A DNA stretch of 64,000 bases from Arhodomonas sp052060015 (GCF_052060015.1 NZ_JBPODZ010000001.1:496001-560000), one strand, 5' to 3'. Shown: positions 1-8,789, counted from the first letter of the stretch. The notes: generated by a model from the sequence alone, not told the origin. A program made the numbers and translations.

Positions 1-984
1 GCGCTCCTGGTGGTGGCAGCGGTGGGGACCTGGTTGTTCTCGCGCGGCGATGACTTGGTCTCGCTGACCATCGGCCGGGCCCTGATCGGACTCGGCGTTT
101 CCGGCTGCATGATGGCCGCCTTCAAGGCCTTTGTGCAGTGGTTTCCGGCACGACGGCTGCCGTTCGTCAACGGTTGCCTCCTCGCGGTGGGCAGCACCGG
201 CGCACTGGCCGCCACCGGTCCGGTGGAATGGCTGCTGGCCTTTACGGACTGGCGTACCCTGTTCGTCGGGCTCGTGGCCCTGTCCCTGGCCATCGCCGCC
301 TCGCTGATGGTGATCGTGCCCGAGCACCGCGAGGAGCCGGCCCATCTGGGCCTGCGCGCCCAGCTCGGTGGCATCGTCACGGTCTTCCGTGACCGCTACT
401 TCTGGTCCATCGCCCCGCTCACGGTCTGCTCCCAGGCGGCGTTCCTCGCCATACAGGGGCTGTGGGCGGGTCCCTGGCTCCGCGATGTGGCGGGCCTCGA
501 TCGCGCCGGCGTCGCTGTGCACCTGACGCTGCTGGGCCTGTCCGTGGTCGTCGGATTCCTGCTGTCCGGCATCATCGCCACCCGCCTCGCGCGACGCGGT
601 ATCGCCCCGGGTTCCATCGCCGTCGCCGGCATGGGTGGCTTCCTGGTGTTCCAGCTCGGCCTCGTGGCGTTCCCCGCCAGTTCGCCGATCGTGCTGTGGA
701 TCGGCTTCGGGTTGCTCGGCACCAGCGGCACCATCCCGTATGCCGCCCTCTCCCAGCATTTCCACGGCCAGCTGGCAGGGCGCGCCAACACCGCCCTCAA
801 TCTGCTGGTATTCGTGGGCGCCTTCGGCGTCCAGTGGGGCATGGGGGCACTGCTGCACCTCTGGGAGGACCCGGTTTCCCAGACGTACGGCGCCGGCGGC
901 TATCACGCCGGCATAGGCGCGCTGGTGGTGCTACAGGCGATGGCCCTGGCCTGGTTCCTCCACGGCCGGAGGAGGGTGGGGTAA
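1..984 (+). CDS. MFS transporter, 5'-truncated by the window edge
   Basis: The reading frame is open from base 1 and codes for 327 residues of an integral membrane protein before TAA. The visible part has about eight hydrophobic helices separated by short basic loops (for example ATRLARRG between two helices). This fits roughly the last two thirds of a 12-helix major facilitator superfamily carrier in the inner membrane. The substrate cannot be read from the sequence. The stop overlaps the start of the hydrolase gene (TAATG), so the two are probably cotranscribed. The true start lies outside the window. Confidence 0.8.
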   Translation, partial: ALLVVAAVGTWLFSRGDDLVSLTIGRALIGLGVSGCMMAAFKAFVQWFPARRLPFVNGCLLAVGSTGALAATGPVEWLLAFTDWRTLFVGLVALSLAIAASLMVIVPEHREEPAHLGLRAQLGGIVTVFRDRYFWSIAPLTVCSQAAFLAIQGLWAGPWLRDVAGLDRAGVAVHLTLLGLSVVVGFLLSGIIATRLARRGIAPGSIAVAGMGGFLVFQLGLVAFPASSPIVLWIGFGLLGTSGTIPYAALSQHFHGQLAGRANTALNLLVFVGAFGVQWGMGALLHLWEDPVSQTYGAGGYHAGIGALVVLQAMALAWFLHGRRRVG

Positions 985-1844
985 TGTTCCGGTCATGGCT
1001 GGACTGGTGGGACGTCGTCGCCGGTGGGGCGGTGACGCCATTGGCGGTAACGTACCCCCGGGAACGGGTGCGGGGGCGACGGGCACCGCCGACCCTCCTG
1101 ATCCATGGGGCCTATGCCGGGGCCTGGTGCTGGGAACCCCACTGGCTGGATTACCTCGCCGTGGCAGGTGTGCCCGCCCAGGCACCGGACCTGCGTGGGC
1201 ACGGGGCCAGCCGGGGACCCCTGAACAGCGCCGGCATCGGGGACTACGTGGCCGATATCGAGGCCATGATGGCGGAGCTCGGCGAGCCCTGCGTCCTGGT
1301 CGGGCATTCCATGGGCGGCTTCATCATTCAGCGGGTCATCGAGCGCCGCCGTCATCCGCTGGCTGCCGCGGTGCTCATGGCGCCGGTCCCGCCCTCGGGT
1401 TTGCTCGCCGCCGGCCTGCGGCTGCTCGGCCGTGACCCGGCGCTTGCCGGACAGCTGGGAATGATGCAGGGCATCGGTCCCGCGGCGGTGGATCCGGGTA
1501 TCGCCCGTCGCGCCTTGTTCTCTGACCGGGTCCCCGATGCAGTGGTCCGCCAATATGCCCCCCGAATGCAGCGGGAGTCGCCCCGTGCGATCTGGGATAT
1601 GGCCTTCGGCCCGTTGCCCGCCACCACTGCGCTGCGGAATGCGGGGGTCCCGTTGCTGATGCTTGCCGCCGCGGAGGACCTCCTGTTCCCGGTGTCGGAG
1701 CTCCAAGACGCCGCCGCCCGCATGGCGGCGGATTTCTCGCTGGTGCCGGAGATCGGCCACGGAATGATGCTCGAGCCGCACTGGGAAAGCGCCGCGGCGG
1801 CCGTGCTCGAGTGGCTGGCGGCGTGCGGCGTCTACCAGCGGTAG
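984..1844 (+). CDS. alpha/beta fold hydrolase
   Basis: A 286-residue soluble protein with the classic alpha/beta-hydrolase layout. The oxyanion-region motif LLIHGAY is near residue 39 and the nucleophile elbow GHSMGG is at 107-112 (Ser109). A probable acid is Asp232 in AAAEDLLFP, and the catalytic His259 is in EIGHGMM. The ATG was chosen because it overlaps the stop of the upstream transporter. The longer upstream frame is antisense-like shadow of that transporter. The substrate is unknown; esterase, lipase-like or lactonase activity are all possible. The last 13 bases overlap the convergent gene. Confidence 0.85.
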   Translation: MFRSWLDWWDVVAGGAVTPLAVTYPRERVRGRRAPPTLLIHGAYAGAWCWEPHWLDYLAVAGVPAQAPDLRGHGASRGPLNSAGIGDYVADIEAMMAELGEPCVLVGHSMGGFIIQRVIERRRHPLAAAVLMAPVPPSGLLAAGLRLLGRDPALAGQLGMMQGIGPAAVDPGIARRALFSDRVPDAVVRQYAPRMQRESPRAIWDMAFGPLPATTALRNAGVPLLMLAAAEDLLFPVSELQDAAARMAADFSLVPEIGHGMMLEPHWESAAAAVLEWLAACGVYQR

Positions 1845-2302
1845 CGGTCCCACATCTCCGGGTTCGCCCAGTTGCGTGGGTTGAGCCAGTCGGGGGTGGT
1901 CTTGTAGGTGGAGATATCGAACTCGTAGAGCGACACCGGCCCGGCGGCGTCCCGGCAGTCCCCCAGGTGGATATACCCAAGCGCCACCAGGTCGCTGCGC
2001 CGCCAGGGGTAGGAGGCGGCCGCATCGGTGGCCACCAGTACGTGGCGGGCGCACAGATCGCGCAGCCGGGCGAGGACCACAGCCGCGTCGCCCGGCTCGA
2101 TGGCGGCATCGGCGGCAATGAGCGCCAGATCATAGCGCACGCCCGGTTGCAGGGCCGTGACGGCCTCGGCGGGCGCCAGGGGTGTCACCCGCGCGCTATG
2201 GGCACTGGGTGGTTGCAACCGCGAGCCGATCGTGACGATGGTCTGCGGCTCGAGGGCGTGGATGATGGCGGCGAGGCGGCCGTCTAGCTCCGGTTCGTTC
2301 AT
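1832..2302 (-). CDS. hypothetical protein, DUF6231-like
   Basis: A 156-residue protein with a Rossmann-like first half (QTIVTIGSRL, then RYDLALIAADA and CARHVLVATDA). It ends in a Trp- and Asn-rich tail (DWLNPRNWANPEMWDRYRW). It resembles a degenerate methyltransferase fold, but no SAM glycine motif is visible. I recall this short family, probably DUF6231, from gammaproteobacteria; the assignment is from memory only. The Met at 2302 was chosen because residues upstream of it are unlike the rest of the protein. It is divergent from pyrD and overlaps the hydrolase gene by 13 bases at its 3' end. Confidence 0.6.
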   Translation of the reverse strand: MNEPELDGRLAAIIHALEPQTIVTIGSRLQPPSAHSARVTPLAPAEAVTALQPGVRYDLALIAADAAIEPGDAAVVLARLRDLCARHVLVATDAAASYPWRRSDLVALGYIHLGDCRDAAGPVSLYEFDISTYKTTPDWLNPRNWANPEMWDRYRW

Positions 2303-2418
2303 GATCGCGGTCCTTCTGGCCCGGCCCCAAGCGTACCATGCCGGGTAGGGGGTGATTGGCGCGATGGTGGCGCCCGGTGGGAGAATCAACGCGCAACGGA
2401 CAAGGAGCGAGCCGCGAG

Positions 2419-3447
2419 ATGTACCCCCTGATACGGCGCCTGCTGTTCCTGCTGGATGCCGAAACCGCCCATACGGCTAGCCTGGGCATGCTGCCCGCCC
2501 TCCAGCGCAGCGGTCTGCTGCGCCTGGCGCTCGGCGCGCCGCCATCGCAGCCGATCACCTGCATGGGGCTGCGCTTCCCCAACCCTGTAGGCCTGGCCGC
2601 CGGGCTCGACAAGGACGGGGATCACCTGGATGCCTTAGGCGCCCTGGGCTTCGGTTTTGTCGAGCTCGGCACGGTGACCCCGCGGCCGCAGCCGGGCAAC
2701 CCGCGACCGCGGCTCTTCCGGCTCCCGGGGGACACCGCCCTCATCAATCGTTTCGGTTTCAATAACAAGGGGGTACACCACCTGGTGGAGCGGGTACGCC
2801 AGCGACGCTATCCGGGGGTGGTGGGGATCAACATCGGCAAGAACCGGGACACACCACTGGAGCGGGCGGAGGAGGACTACCGTTATTGCCTGGAGCAGGT
2901 GTACCCCCACGCGGACTACGTGGTGGTCAATATCTCCTCGCCCAATACGCCGGGGTTGCGGGACCTCCATGAGGCGGAGCATCTGGACACGCTGCTGGCG
3001 ACGATGAAGGTCGAGCAGCAGCGGATGGTGGATCGTCACGACCGCTACGTGCCGCTGGTGGTGAAGATCTCGCCGGATCTGGACGAGGCCGCCGTCCGGA
3101 TTACCGCCGAGCGCGTCCTCGCCCACGGCATAGATGGCGTGACTGCGACCAATACCACCCTATCGCGGGAAGGCCTCCGTGATCGTGTGCGCGCCCAGGA
3201 GGCCGGTGGCCTCAGCGGCGCGCCCCTGCGTCCGCGGGCCGACACGATATTGGCGACATTGCATCGCAGCCTCGACGGGCAGGTGCCGCTCATCGGTGTC
3301 GGTGGGATCACCCGGGGCGAGCATGCAGCGTCCAAGCGCCGGGCCGGGGCGTCCCTGATCCAACTCTACACGGGGCTGATCTACCGCGGCCCGGCGCTGG
3401 TCCGGGAGTGCGCAGCCGCCTTGCGTGACGCGCCCGGTCCGGGCTAG
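2419..3447 (+). CDS. pyrD: dihydroorotate dehydrogenase (quinone), class 2
   Basis: PyrD oxidises dihydroorotate to orotate in pyrimidine synthesis and passes electrons to the quinone pool at the inner membrane. The 342-residue protein has the class 2 amphipathic N-terminus (MYPLIRRLLFLLD). Other family motifs are FPNPVGLAAGLDKDG at 53-67, NRFGFNNKG at 110-118, and the catalytic-Ser loop NISSPNTPGL at 171-180. The FMN phosphate site lies in GVGGITRGEHA near the C-terminus. The start at 2419 has an AAGGAGCG ribosome site about ten bases upstream. It overlaps the convergent rhomboid gene by four bases. Confidence 0.97.
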   Translation: MYPLIRRLLFLLDAETAHTASLGMLPALQRSGLLRLALGAPPSQPITCMGLRFPNPVGLAAGLDKDGDHLDALGALGFGFVELGTVTPRPQPGNPRPRLFRLPGDTALINRFGFNNKGVHHLVERVRQRRYPGVVGINIGKNRDTPLERAEEDYRYCLEQVYPHADYVVVNISSPNTPGLRDLHEAEHLDTLLATMKVEQQRMVDRHDRYVPLVVKISPDLDEAAVRITAERVLAHGIDGVTATNTTLSREGLRDRVRAQEAGGLSGAPLRPRADTILATLHRSLDGQVPLIGVGGITRGEHAASKRRAGASLIQLYTGLIYRGPALVRECAAALRDAPGPG

Positions 3448-4046
3448 CCCATGGGGGAGAGCAGCTCGCTGAAGAAGCGTGGCAGCAGCGCCGGCTCCAG
3501 TAACAGCATGAATCCCACACCCCAGGCCGCGCCGGCGAGATGGGCGCCGTGATTGACATTGTCCGCCGCGCGGCGATCCGCCCATACCGAATAGCCGAGA
3601 TAGGCCACCGCAAAGACGATGGCGGGCACGGGAACGATGAAGACGAGCAGCATGGACCAGGGCTGCAGCAATATGTAGGCGAACAGTACCGCCGAGACCG
3701 CACCCGAGGCACCGAGGCTGCGGTAACCGGCGTCCCGACGATGTCGCCAGTGGGTGGGTAACATGGCGAGGACGATGCCGGCGAGATAGAAGAGCACGAA
3801 TCCGGCGACGCCGATGTGAGGCACCAGCACGCGCTCCATCACCCGGCCGAAAAAGTAGAACGTGACCATGTTGAATAGCAGGTGGGCGCCGTCGGCGTGA
3901 ATGAAGCCGTGGCTCAGTAGCCGCCACCACTCGCCACGCGCCACCGCCGGCGGCCAGTAGATCAGTGCATCCAGGAGGTGGGGCCGCTGCCACGCGGCCA
4001 GGGAGACGCCGACGGTGATCAGGATGATCAGCACGGTAAGGGACAT
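3444..4046 (-). CDS. rhomboid family intramembrane serine protease
   Basis: A 200-residue inner-membrane protein with six predicted helices. The rhomboid catalytic dyad is present: Ser114 in GASG (112-115) and His169 in NHGAHLAGA. The conserved HLLFNM segment (55-60) and the WWRLLSHGFIHA stretch (40-51) are also there. Rhomboids cleave transmembrane substrates inside the bilayer; the substrate is not predictable. Length and topology match the compact bacterial form without extra domains. Its 3' end overlaps pyrD by four bases, and it is transcribed away from the tRNA-Ser gene. Confidence 0.92.
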   Translation of the reverse strand: MSLTVLIILITVGVSLAAWQRPHLLDALIYWPPAVARGEWWRLLSHGFIHADGAHLLFNMVTFYFFGRVMERVLVPHIGVAGFVLFYLAGIVLAMLPTHWRHRRDAGYRSLGASGAVSAVLFAYILLQPWSMLLVFIVPVPAIVFAVAYLGYSVWADRRAADNVNHGAHLAGAAWGVGFMLLLEPALLPRFFSELLSPMG

Positions 4047-4112
4047 GACAAGGCTCGCGCGGCGTGAAGGAACGCAGACCCTACCGTGCCCGGCGCGAAG
4101 GGGGAAGCGCCC

Positions 4113-4141
4113 TTGCCTTGGACCCGGCCCCGCGGGAAAAT
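4113..4141 (+). promoter_or_regulatory. candidate sigma-70 promoter for tRNA-Ser
   Basis: TTGCCT at 4113-4118 and GAAAAT at 4136-4141 are separated by 17 bases. The predicted transcript would start about five bases before the tRNA, after a GC-rich discriminator (GACGGGC), as in stringently controlled stable-RNA promoters. The two hexamers match the consensus only partly, so this is a candidate. Confidence 0.4.
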
Positions 4142-4152
4142 GACGGGCTTAC

Positions 4153-4240
<88 letters not shown>

Positions 4241-4301
4241 CGCATTCGCTTCCACGCCGCCGTGCCGTCCCGGATAGCCCGCTGGTCCTGTTTCCCGTCC
4301 C

Positions 4302-4910
4302 TCATTCCGACGGGCCCTCTAGGGCGGCAGTGACCTGGGCGCGGACTTCCTCCGCCATGGGGATTTCCATGGCGAGCCCCCGGGCGCGGGGCGACATCTT
4401 TCCCCAGGTCCGGCGCAGGATCCGGTGGAGATGCTCCGTATCGACCCGCCCGGAAAACTCGGCTAGGTACCCCTCGAGAAACACCAGGCAGGCACAGTCC
4501 TCCACCGCCTGCGCCTCTGGGTCCCGACCAAGCCCCTCCTTGCGCACCAGGCTGGCCAGGCGCTCCGCTTCGGTCGCCGGGTAGCCGGCATCCAGGGCTA
4601 TGGCCGCGGCGCGGGCGCCGGCGCTTCGGGCCTGCTCACGGCGCCAGCGCAGATAGCCCGTGCGGCCTTCGGGATACTCGCTGCGCGGGAGCTGCCAGCG
4701 TTGGAGGTGTTGGCCCCGCACCGCCAGGCGTAGGAGCTCACTGGGAGGGTGTTCACACACCTGGTCCAGCCATGCGCTCATTCGTTGCGCATGCCAGAGC
4801 TCCTGCGGCTGCTCTCCGACCGCCGTGCGCACAGCTCGGGGATCCTCGGCGTGGAGATCATCCAGGGCCCGAAGGGCTTGCTCGAAAGGGCTCGCGCGGG
4901 TGCTCGCCAT
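4302..4910 (-). CDS. DUF4202 family protein
   Basis: A 202-residue soluble, helical protein. It matches my recollection of the DUF4202 family, which has the block QH.QRW..PR.EYP.GR.GYLRWR (here 67-90) and a later VEDCACLVFLE (136-146). The function of the family is unknown. Three conserved spots, His40 (ELWHAQRM), His68 (GQHLQRW) and Glu137-Asp138, are spaced like the metal ligands of HD-type hydrolases; that reading is inference. The start at 4910 has a GGGAGGAG ribosome site just upstream. It lies 11 bases downstream of the receiver-like gene on the same strand, so the two probably form an operon. Confidence 0.75.
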   Translation of the reverse strand: MASTRASPFEQALRALDDLHAEDPRAVRTAVGEQPQELWHAQRMSAWLDQVCEHPPSELLRLAVRGQHLQRWQLPRSEYPEGRTGYLRWRREQARSAGARAAAIALDAGYPATEAERLASLVRKEGLGRDPEAQAVEDCACLVFLEGYLAEFSGRVDTEHLHRILRRTWGKMSPRARGLAMEIPMAEEVRAQVTAALEGPSE

Positions 4911-4921
4911 TGCTCCTCCCC

Positions 4922-5308
4922 TCAGCCGGGACAAAGGTCATGCACGAGCATACCGGTTTCCTGGTCCCAGCGCCGATACTGGAGATAGGCCATCAGCTTG
5001 CCCAGGATCCGCCGGCGCCCCTCGGCCTCCTCGGTGTGGACATGGAAACGGAAATCCTCGGGGATGAAACGATAGTCCGCACGTAGATCCCGGAGGATCA
5101 TCCAGTTGACGACGTCGAGTGTGGTGGTCCGGTCTGCAAGGCGGTAACCGAGCCGGAGCGCCACGGGGCATCCCCGCTCGCTCATGGTGTTGACCGCATC
5201 GCGGAAGTCCCGAACCGTGAGCAGCGGGAGCTCCGCTAGCTCTGGGGACAGCTCATCGGTAAGGGTAGCGGCATCCCGGTTGGCGTCGATGAGGAGGATG
5301 TAGTCCAT
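4922..5308 (-). CDS. small receiver-like (cREC-type) protein, degenerate
   Basis: A 128-residue protein starting MDYILLIDAN. Its order of elements resembles the cyclic-phosphate-processing receiver (cREC) family. After an N-terminal strand comes VRDFRDAVNTM (32-42), a hydrophobic strand at 48-55, TTLDVVNWMI (62-71), then FHVHTEEAEGRRRI (88-101). In cREC proteins these last blocks are usually close to D-H-D-L and H-S-x-N with acidic active residues. Here the first reads LRLGYRL and the second HVHTEE, so the expected catalytic acids are missing. It is upstream of and probably cotranscribed with the DUF4202 gene. Family assignment is inference; the function is unknown. Confidence 0.6.
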   Translation of the reverse strand: MDYILLIDANRDAATLTDELSPELAELPLLTVRDFRDAVNTMSERGCPVALRLGYRLADRTTTLDVVNWMILRDLRADYRFIPEDFRFHVHTEEAEGRRRILGKLMAYLQYRRWDQETGMLVHDLCPG

Positions 5309-5402
5309 TCGGTATCTGCCCCGATCCCTCTCCGTGGTTATCGTCCCTGGAGAATACGTGGGTTACCCTGATGATTCATCCCGGCTGCGCAATGGCTACG
5401 AC

Positions 5403-6056
5403 ATGAATTGTCGCGTGGTAACGCAAAAGCGGGACGGCCGATCCGTGGGCGTTCTCGATGAGCTTCGCCGGCAGACGGCGCCGGCCCATCGCCGCCTCGA
5501 GTGCCACCCCCTGCTTGGTGCCCTGTTGCGACGGGAACTTACATGCGACAGGTATACCACCATCCTGGGCATGTTCTACCGTTACTATCGGGCGCTCGAG
5601 CCTGCCCTGGCCATGTGGGCGGGGGATCCGCGGCTACTCCGCGCTGGCTATCGATATCGGCCGCGTGCGCCGCTACTCCGCGAGGATCTCAGCGCGCTGG
5701 GGCGCGGTCAGGGGCGGGCAGGGCCCCCCAAAGACGCGCTACCGGGGACACCGCCCCTGGATAGTGGCGACGCCGCCCTGGGCGTGTTGTACGTCATCGA
5801 GGGGGCTACCATGGGGGGCCGTGTCATTGCGCCCCGCCTTCGCGAGACATTGGGCGTCCGCCGGGAACGGGGTGGTTCGTACTTCCACCTGTATGAACAC
5901 GGTGACTGGCCGGTATTACGCGATCTCCTCGAAGCTTGCCAGGAAACGGAAACCGCGGGCGCCGCCGGGGATGCGGCACAGGAGACCTTTGCGTGCCTGC
6001 ACGGCTATTGCGACGCGTGGCTGGCCGAGATGGGGGAGACGCGCAGCCATGCCTGA
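5403..6056 (+). CDS. bphO: biliverdin-producing heme oxygenase
   Basis: Opens heme to biliverdin, CO and iron and so supplies the bilin chromophore for the phytochrome encoded directly downstream. The protein is up to 217 residues. The proximal heme ligand is His29 in TAPAHRRLE. The distal helix has the BphO-type pattern LYVIEGATMGGRVI. The start is uncertain: ATG at 5403 or GTG at 5445 (VGVLDEL), and neither has a strong ribosome site. The last eight bases overlap the start of the phytochrome gene, so the two are translationally coupled. The reductant is not encoded nearby. Confidence 0.92.
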   Translation: MNCRVVTQKRDGRSVGVLDELRRQTAPAHRRLECHPLLGALLRRELTCDRYTTILGMFYRYYRALEPALAMWAGDPRLLRAGYRYRPRAPLLREDLSALGRGQGRAGPPKDALPGTPPLDSGDAALGVLYVIEGATMGGRVIAPRLRETLGVRRERGGSYFHLYEHGDWPVLRDLLEACQETETAGAAGDAAQETFACLHGYCDAWLAEMGETRSHA

Positions 6057-8136
6057 GCCCGATGACCGCTTGGCGGCCGCGCTGGCCGATTGTGCCCGGG
6101 AGCCGGTTCATATCCCCGGCGCGATCCAGTCGGCCGGCTGGTTGGTCTGCCTGGACGGCGAGCTCGGGGGCATACGCCAGGCCAGCGCTAACCTTGCGCA
6201 GTGGCTAGGGGTGGCGCCGGAGCAGGCCCTTGGCATGGAGTCGGCGGACGTCTTCGGACGACGCCTGCGCGAGTGGCTCCGCCGGGGGCTGGGGCCGGAG
6301 GGATCACCGGCGGTGCAGCGATACTGGCATCGGCCGTCCCCGGGCCCACGCATGGCGTTTCATCTTACGGCGTATCGCACCGGGGATCGGGTGGTGGTGG
6401 AGGGGGAGCCTGTTCCACGGCAGCCCCGACGGACCCTCCAGGGCGCCTTCAGCCGGGAGCTGGCTGCATTGACCGAAGCCCCGACCGTGTCGGCGTTGCT
6501 GCAGCGGTTGACCGAAGGGGTACGGGCGATTACCGACCATGAACGGGTCCTCGTCTACCGTTTCGATTCGGACTGGAACGGCGCGGTGATTGCCGAAGAC
6601 CTGGAGGAGGGTATGGCGGGGTTTCGGGGCCACCATTTCCCGGCCACGGACATCCCGCCCCAGGTCCGGCGGATCTATGGCATCAATCCGGTACGCAGCA
6701 TCCCCGATGCAACCGCTCCCGCCGTACCCCTACTCGGGGTTGGCGGATCGCCGGAGGAGCCGTCCGTGGATCTCTCCCGCGGGGTGCTGCGTGCGGTCTC
6801 GCCGGTACACCTGGCCTACCTGCGGAATATGGGTGTGGCCTCCGCCTTCTCCGTGGCCCTGCATGGCGATGAGGGGCTCTGGGGGCTGCTGGCAGGGCAT
6901 GGATCTGATCCCCGGGTACTGCCCCCGCCGGTGCGCGAGGCGGTCGTTGCCCTGACGCGGGCGGCCGCGCAGCGACTGTTCCTGCTCCGGGAACGCGAGG
7001 CGGGTCGGTTCCGGAGGGCGGTCCATGACAGCCGTGATTCCCTGGTCGGGGCCGGGGAACACGTGGAGGACCCGGCGAGTCTGCTTCGGCGCTACGGGGA
7101 ACGCTGGCGGGGTCTGTTCGATGCCGACGGCATCGCCCTCGTTGTCGGCGAGCAGCCCCTCTCCCAGGGCCATGCGCCGGCGCCCGCGCAGCTCCTTGCG
7201 ATCACGCGTTTGCTCGGGCGTCGGATGCCGGCGGAGGAGCGGGCATGGGCCAGTCGCGAGCTCGCTGCCGGACCGCTCGGGGAGGCGGTGTGGGATAGCG
7301 GAGTGTGCGGGGCGCTGGTCGTGCGCCTGCCCCTGGAGGAGGGTGATGCGGGTTGGCTGATGTTCTTCCGCGGCGAGGAGGTGGAGAGCCGGCGGTGGGC
7401 CGGCGACCCCCACAAACCTGCCGTCGGTGAGGTTGGGGAAAGCGGTCTCGGTCCCCGCCATTCCTTCGCGACCTGGGTGGAGCGACTGCATGGCCGCAGC
7501 CGGCCCTGGACGGAAGCGCAACGGCGTGCCGCCATCGATCTCGGCGAGGATCTGGCGGTGGCGGCGACACTGCAGCGCGCCCGGGAGCTGAATCGGCGTC
7601 TCGCCCGGCAACGAGCCGAGCTGGAGGCGGCCAATGAACGGCTGGAGCATCTTGCCCATACCGACCCCCTGACACAGGTGCGCAACCGCTACGGCACCGA
7701 GCTGGCGATCGACGCCGCGATCAGCGGCGCGGAACGCTACGGGCGTCGCCTCTCGCTACTGCTCTTCGATGTGGATCACTTCAAGCAATTTAACGACCGT
7801 GCCGGCCATGAAGCCGGTGACCGGGTACTGGCGGGGATTGCCAGCGAGGTCGCGGGCTCGTTACGCCGCAGCGATGACATCGGACGGTGGGGCGGGGAGG
7901 AGTTCATCGTGATCGCCAGCGGTATCGGCCACGACGCCGCGCTGTGTCTCGCCGACCGATTACGTCAGCGTATTGCGACGATGGAACCCGGCGGGCAGGG
8001 GGAAGTGACGATTAGCGTGGGAGTGGCGACCTGGCGCCGGGGCGATGATCGGCGCCAGTTGGTGGCCCGCGCCGACCGTGCCATGTATGCGGCCAAGTGC
8101 GCCGGCCGCAACCGGGTGGCCAGCGACCAGCAGTGA
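6049..8136 (+). CDS. bphP: bacteriophytochrome with GGDEF diguanylate cyclase output
   Basis: A 695-residue red/far-red light sensor that should control c-di-GMP synthesis. Domains in order: PAS (about 15-125) with the bilin-attaching Cys15 in CAREPVHIPG; GAF (about 140-310) with PATDIP at 198-203 and His254 in SPVH; PHY (about 320-505) with WAGDPHKP and the tongue PRHSF at 469-473; a coiled-coil linker (510-536); and GGDEF (538-690). The active-site loop is GGEEF at 615-619, and an inhibitory-site RxxD is at 606-609, so the cyclase looks active and feedback-controlled. Two chromophore-pocket motifs are unusual: IQSAG replaces the usual IQPHG, and AGHG replaces the usual CHH. The start overlaps bphO by eight bases. 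Confidence 0.95.
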   Translation: MPEPDDRLAAALADCAREPVHIPGAIQSAGWLVCLDGELGGIRQASANLAQWLGVAPEQALGMESADVFGRRLREWLRRGLGPEGSPAVQRYWHRPSPGPRMAFHLTAYRTGDRVVVEGEPVPRQPRRTLQGAFSRELAALTEAPTVSALLQRLTEGVRAITDHERVLVYRFDSDWNGAVIAEDLEEGMAGFRGHHFPATDIPPQVRRIYGINPVRSIPDATAPAVPLLGVGGSPEEPSVDLSRGVLRAVSPVHLAYLRNMGVASAFSVALHGDEGLWGLLAGHGSDPRVLPPPVREAVVALTRAAAQRLFLLREREAGRFRRAVHDSRDSLVGAGEHVEDPASLLRRYGERWRGLFDADGIALVVGEQPLSQGHAPAPAQLLAITRLLGRRMPAEERAWASRELAAGPLGEAVWDSGVCGALVVRLPLEEGDAGWLMFFRGEEVESRRWAGDPHKPAVGEVGESGLGPRHSFATWVERLHGRSRPWTEAQRRAAIDLGEDLAVAATLQRARELNRRLARQRAELEAANERLEHLAHTDPLTQVRNRYGTELAIDAAISGAERYGRRLSLLLFDVDHFKQFNDRAGHEAGDRVLAGIASEVAGSLRRSDDIGRWGGEEFIVIASGIGHDAALCLADRLRQRIATMEPGGQGEVTISVGVATWRRGDDRRQLVARADRAMYAAKCAGRNRVASDQQ

Positions 8137-8146
8137 CGGCTCCGAC

Positions 8147-8749
8147 CTAAAAGCGGTACTCCAAGCCCGCCGAGAACATGGGTACGTAGCGAAAGCTCTC
8201 GAACCGAGTGCTCAGCTCCGCTTCCTCGCGGAGCCGACGGAGCTGATCATCGCCTTCCAGATCGGAGACGCCTTCGAATTTCACACCCATGTCCAGCTGG
8301 AGCCCGAAGCGCCGTTCCTCGCCGAATTGCTGGTCCCAGCCGAGACCCACATACGGCGTCCATTCCGAGTCTTCCTCGAAACGGTAGGAGGGTGGGTCAT
8401 AATCCCCCGATGCCGCGACGCCCCCAGGCCAGCCCCACTCACCGCTGCCGTAGAAGGCACCGCCGGTGACGCGCACGCCCTCGGCTGTCGGTAGGTCCCA
8501 ATCCACCAGGGCCGAGGCGGAGACCCCCTCGGGTTGCGTGGGTGGCGCCACCCGCCACTGGCCATTCTCCGCCGCCGCCGACGAGCTGCTGACACCGAAG
8601 CGAACATTCAGCGCCTCACTGAGCTCGGTGGTGAGTTCCAGCTGCGGGCGCATCGGACTGTGCCAGCCGCCCTCGGTAGCCTGGGCGGCGGCGTTACCGG
8701 CCCATAGGACCAGTGCCAGCAATGATAGGATGTGCAGACCGTGGCGCAT
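8147..8749 (-). CDS. outer-membrane beta-barrel-type protein
   Basis: A 200-residue exported protein. Starting at the second Met (MRHGLHILSLLALVLW) gives a clear signal peptide ending near AAAQA. The mature part has alternating strands rich in Gly, Tyr, Trp and acidic residues (for example FYGSGEWGW and WTPYVGLGWD). It ends in Phe after GLEYRF, the usual terminal aromatic for BAM-assembled barrels. It could be a small eight-strand barrel; ligand and role are unknown. It is convergent with bphP, with a ten-base gap. The upstream region is AT-rich and carries an inverted repeat. Confidence 0.75.
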   Translation of the reverse strand: MRHGLHILSLLALVLWAGNAAAQATEGGWHSPMRPQLELTTELSEALNVRFGVSSSSAAAENGQWRVAPPTQPEGVSASALVDWDLPTAEGVRVTGGAFYGSGEWGWPGGVAASGDYDPPSYRFEEDSEWTPYVGLGWDQQFGEERRFGLQLDMGVKFEGVSDLEGDDQLRRLREEAELSTRFESFRYVPMFSAGLEYRF

Positions 8750-8767
8750 GATCGGAACTACCCGCGT

Positions 8768-8789
8768 ATATCCCATGTCTCTTGGATAT
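8768..8789. promoter_or_regulatory. inverted repeat upstream of the outer-membrane protein gene
   Basis: ATATCC and GGATAT are arranged as a perfect inverted repeat with a ten-base spacer. The site lies 19-40 bases upstream of the barrel gene start, in an AT-rich island within GC-rich surroundings. It could be an operator. The binding protein is unknown. Confidence 0.3.
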
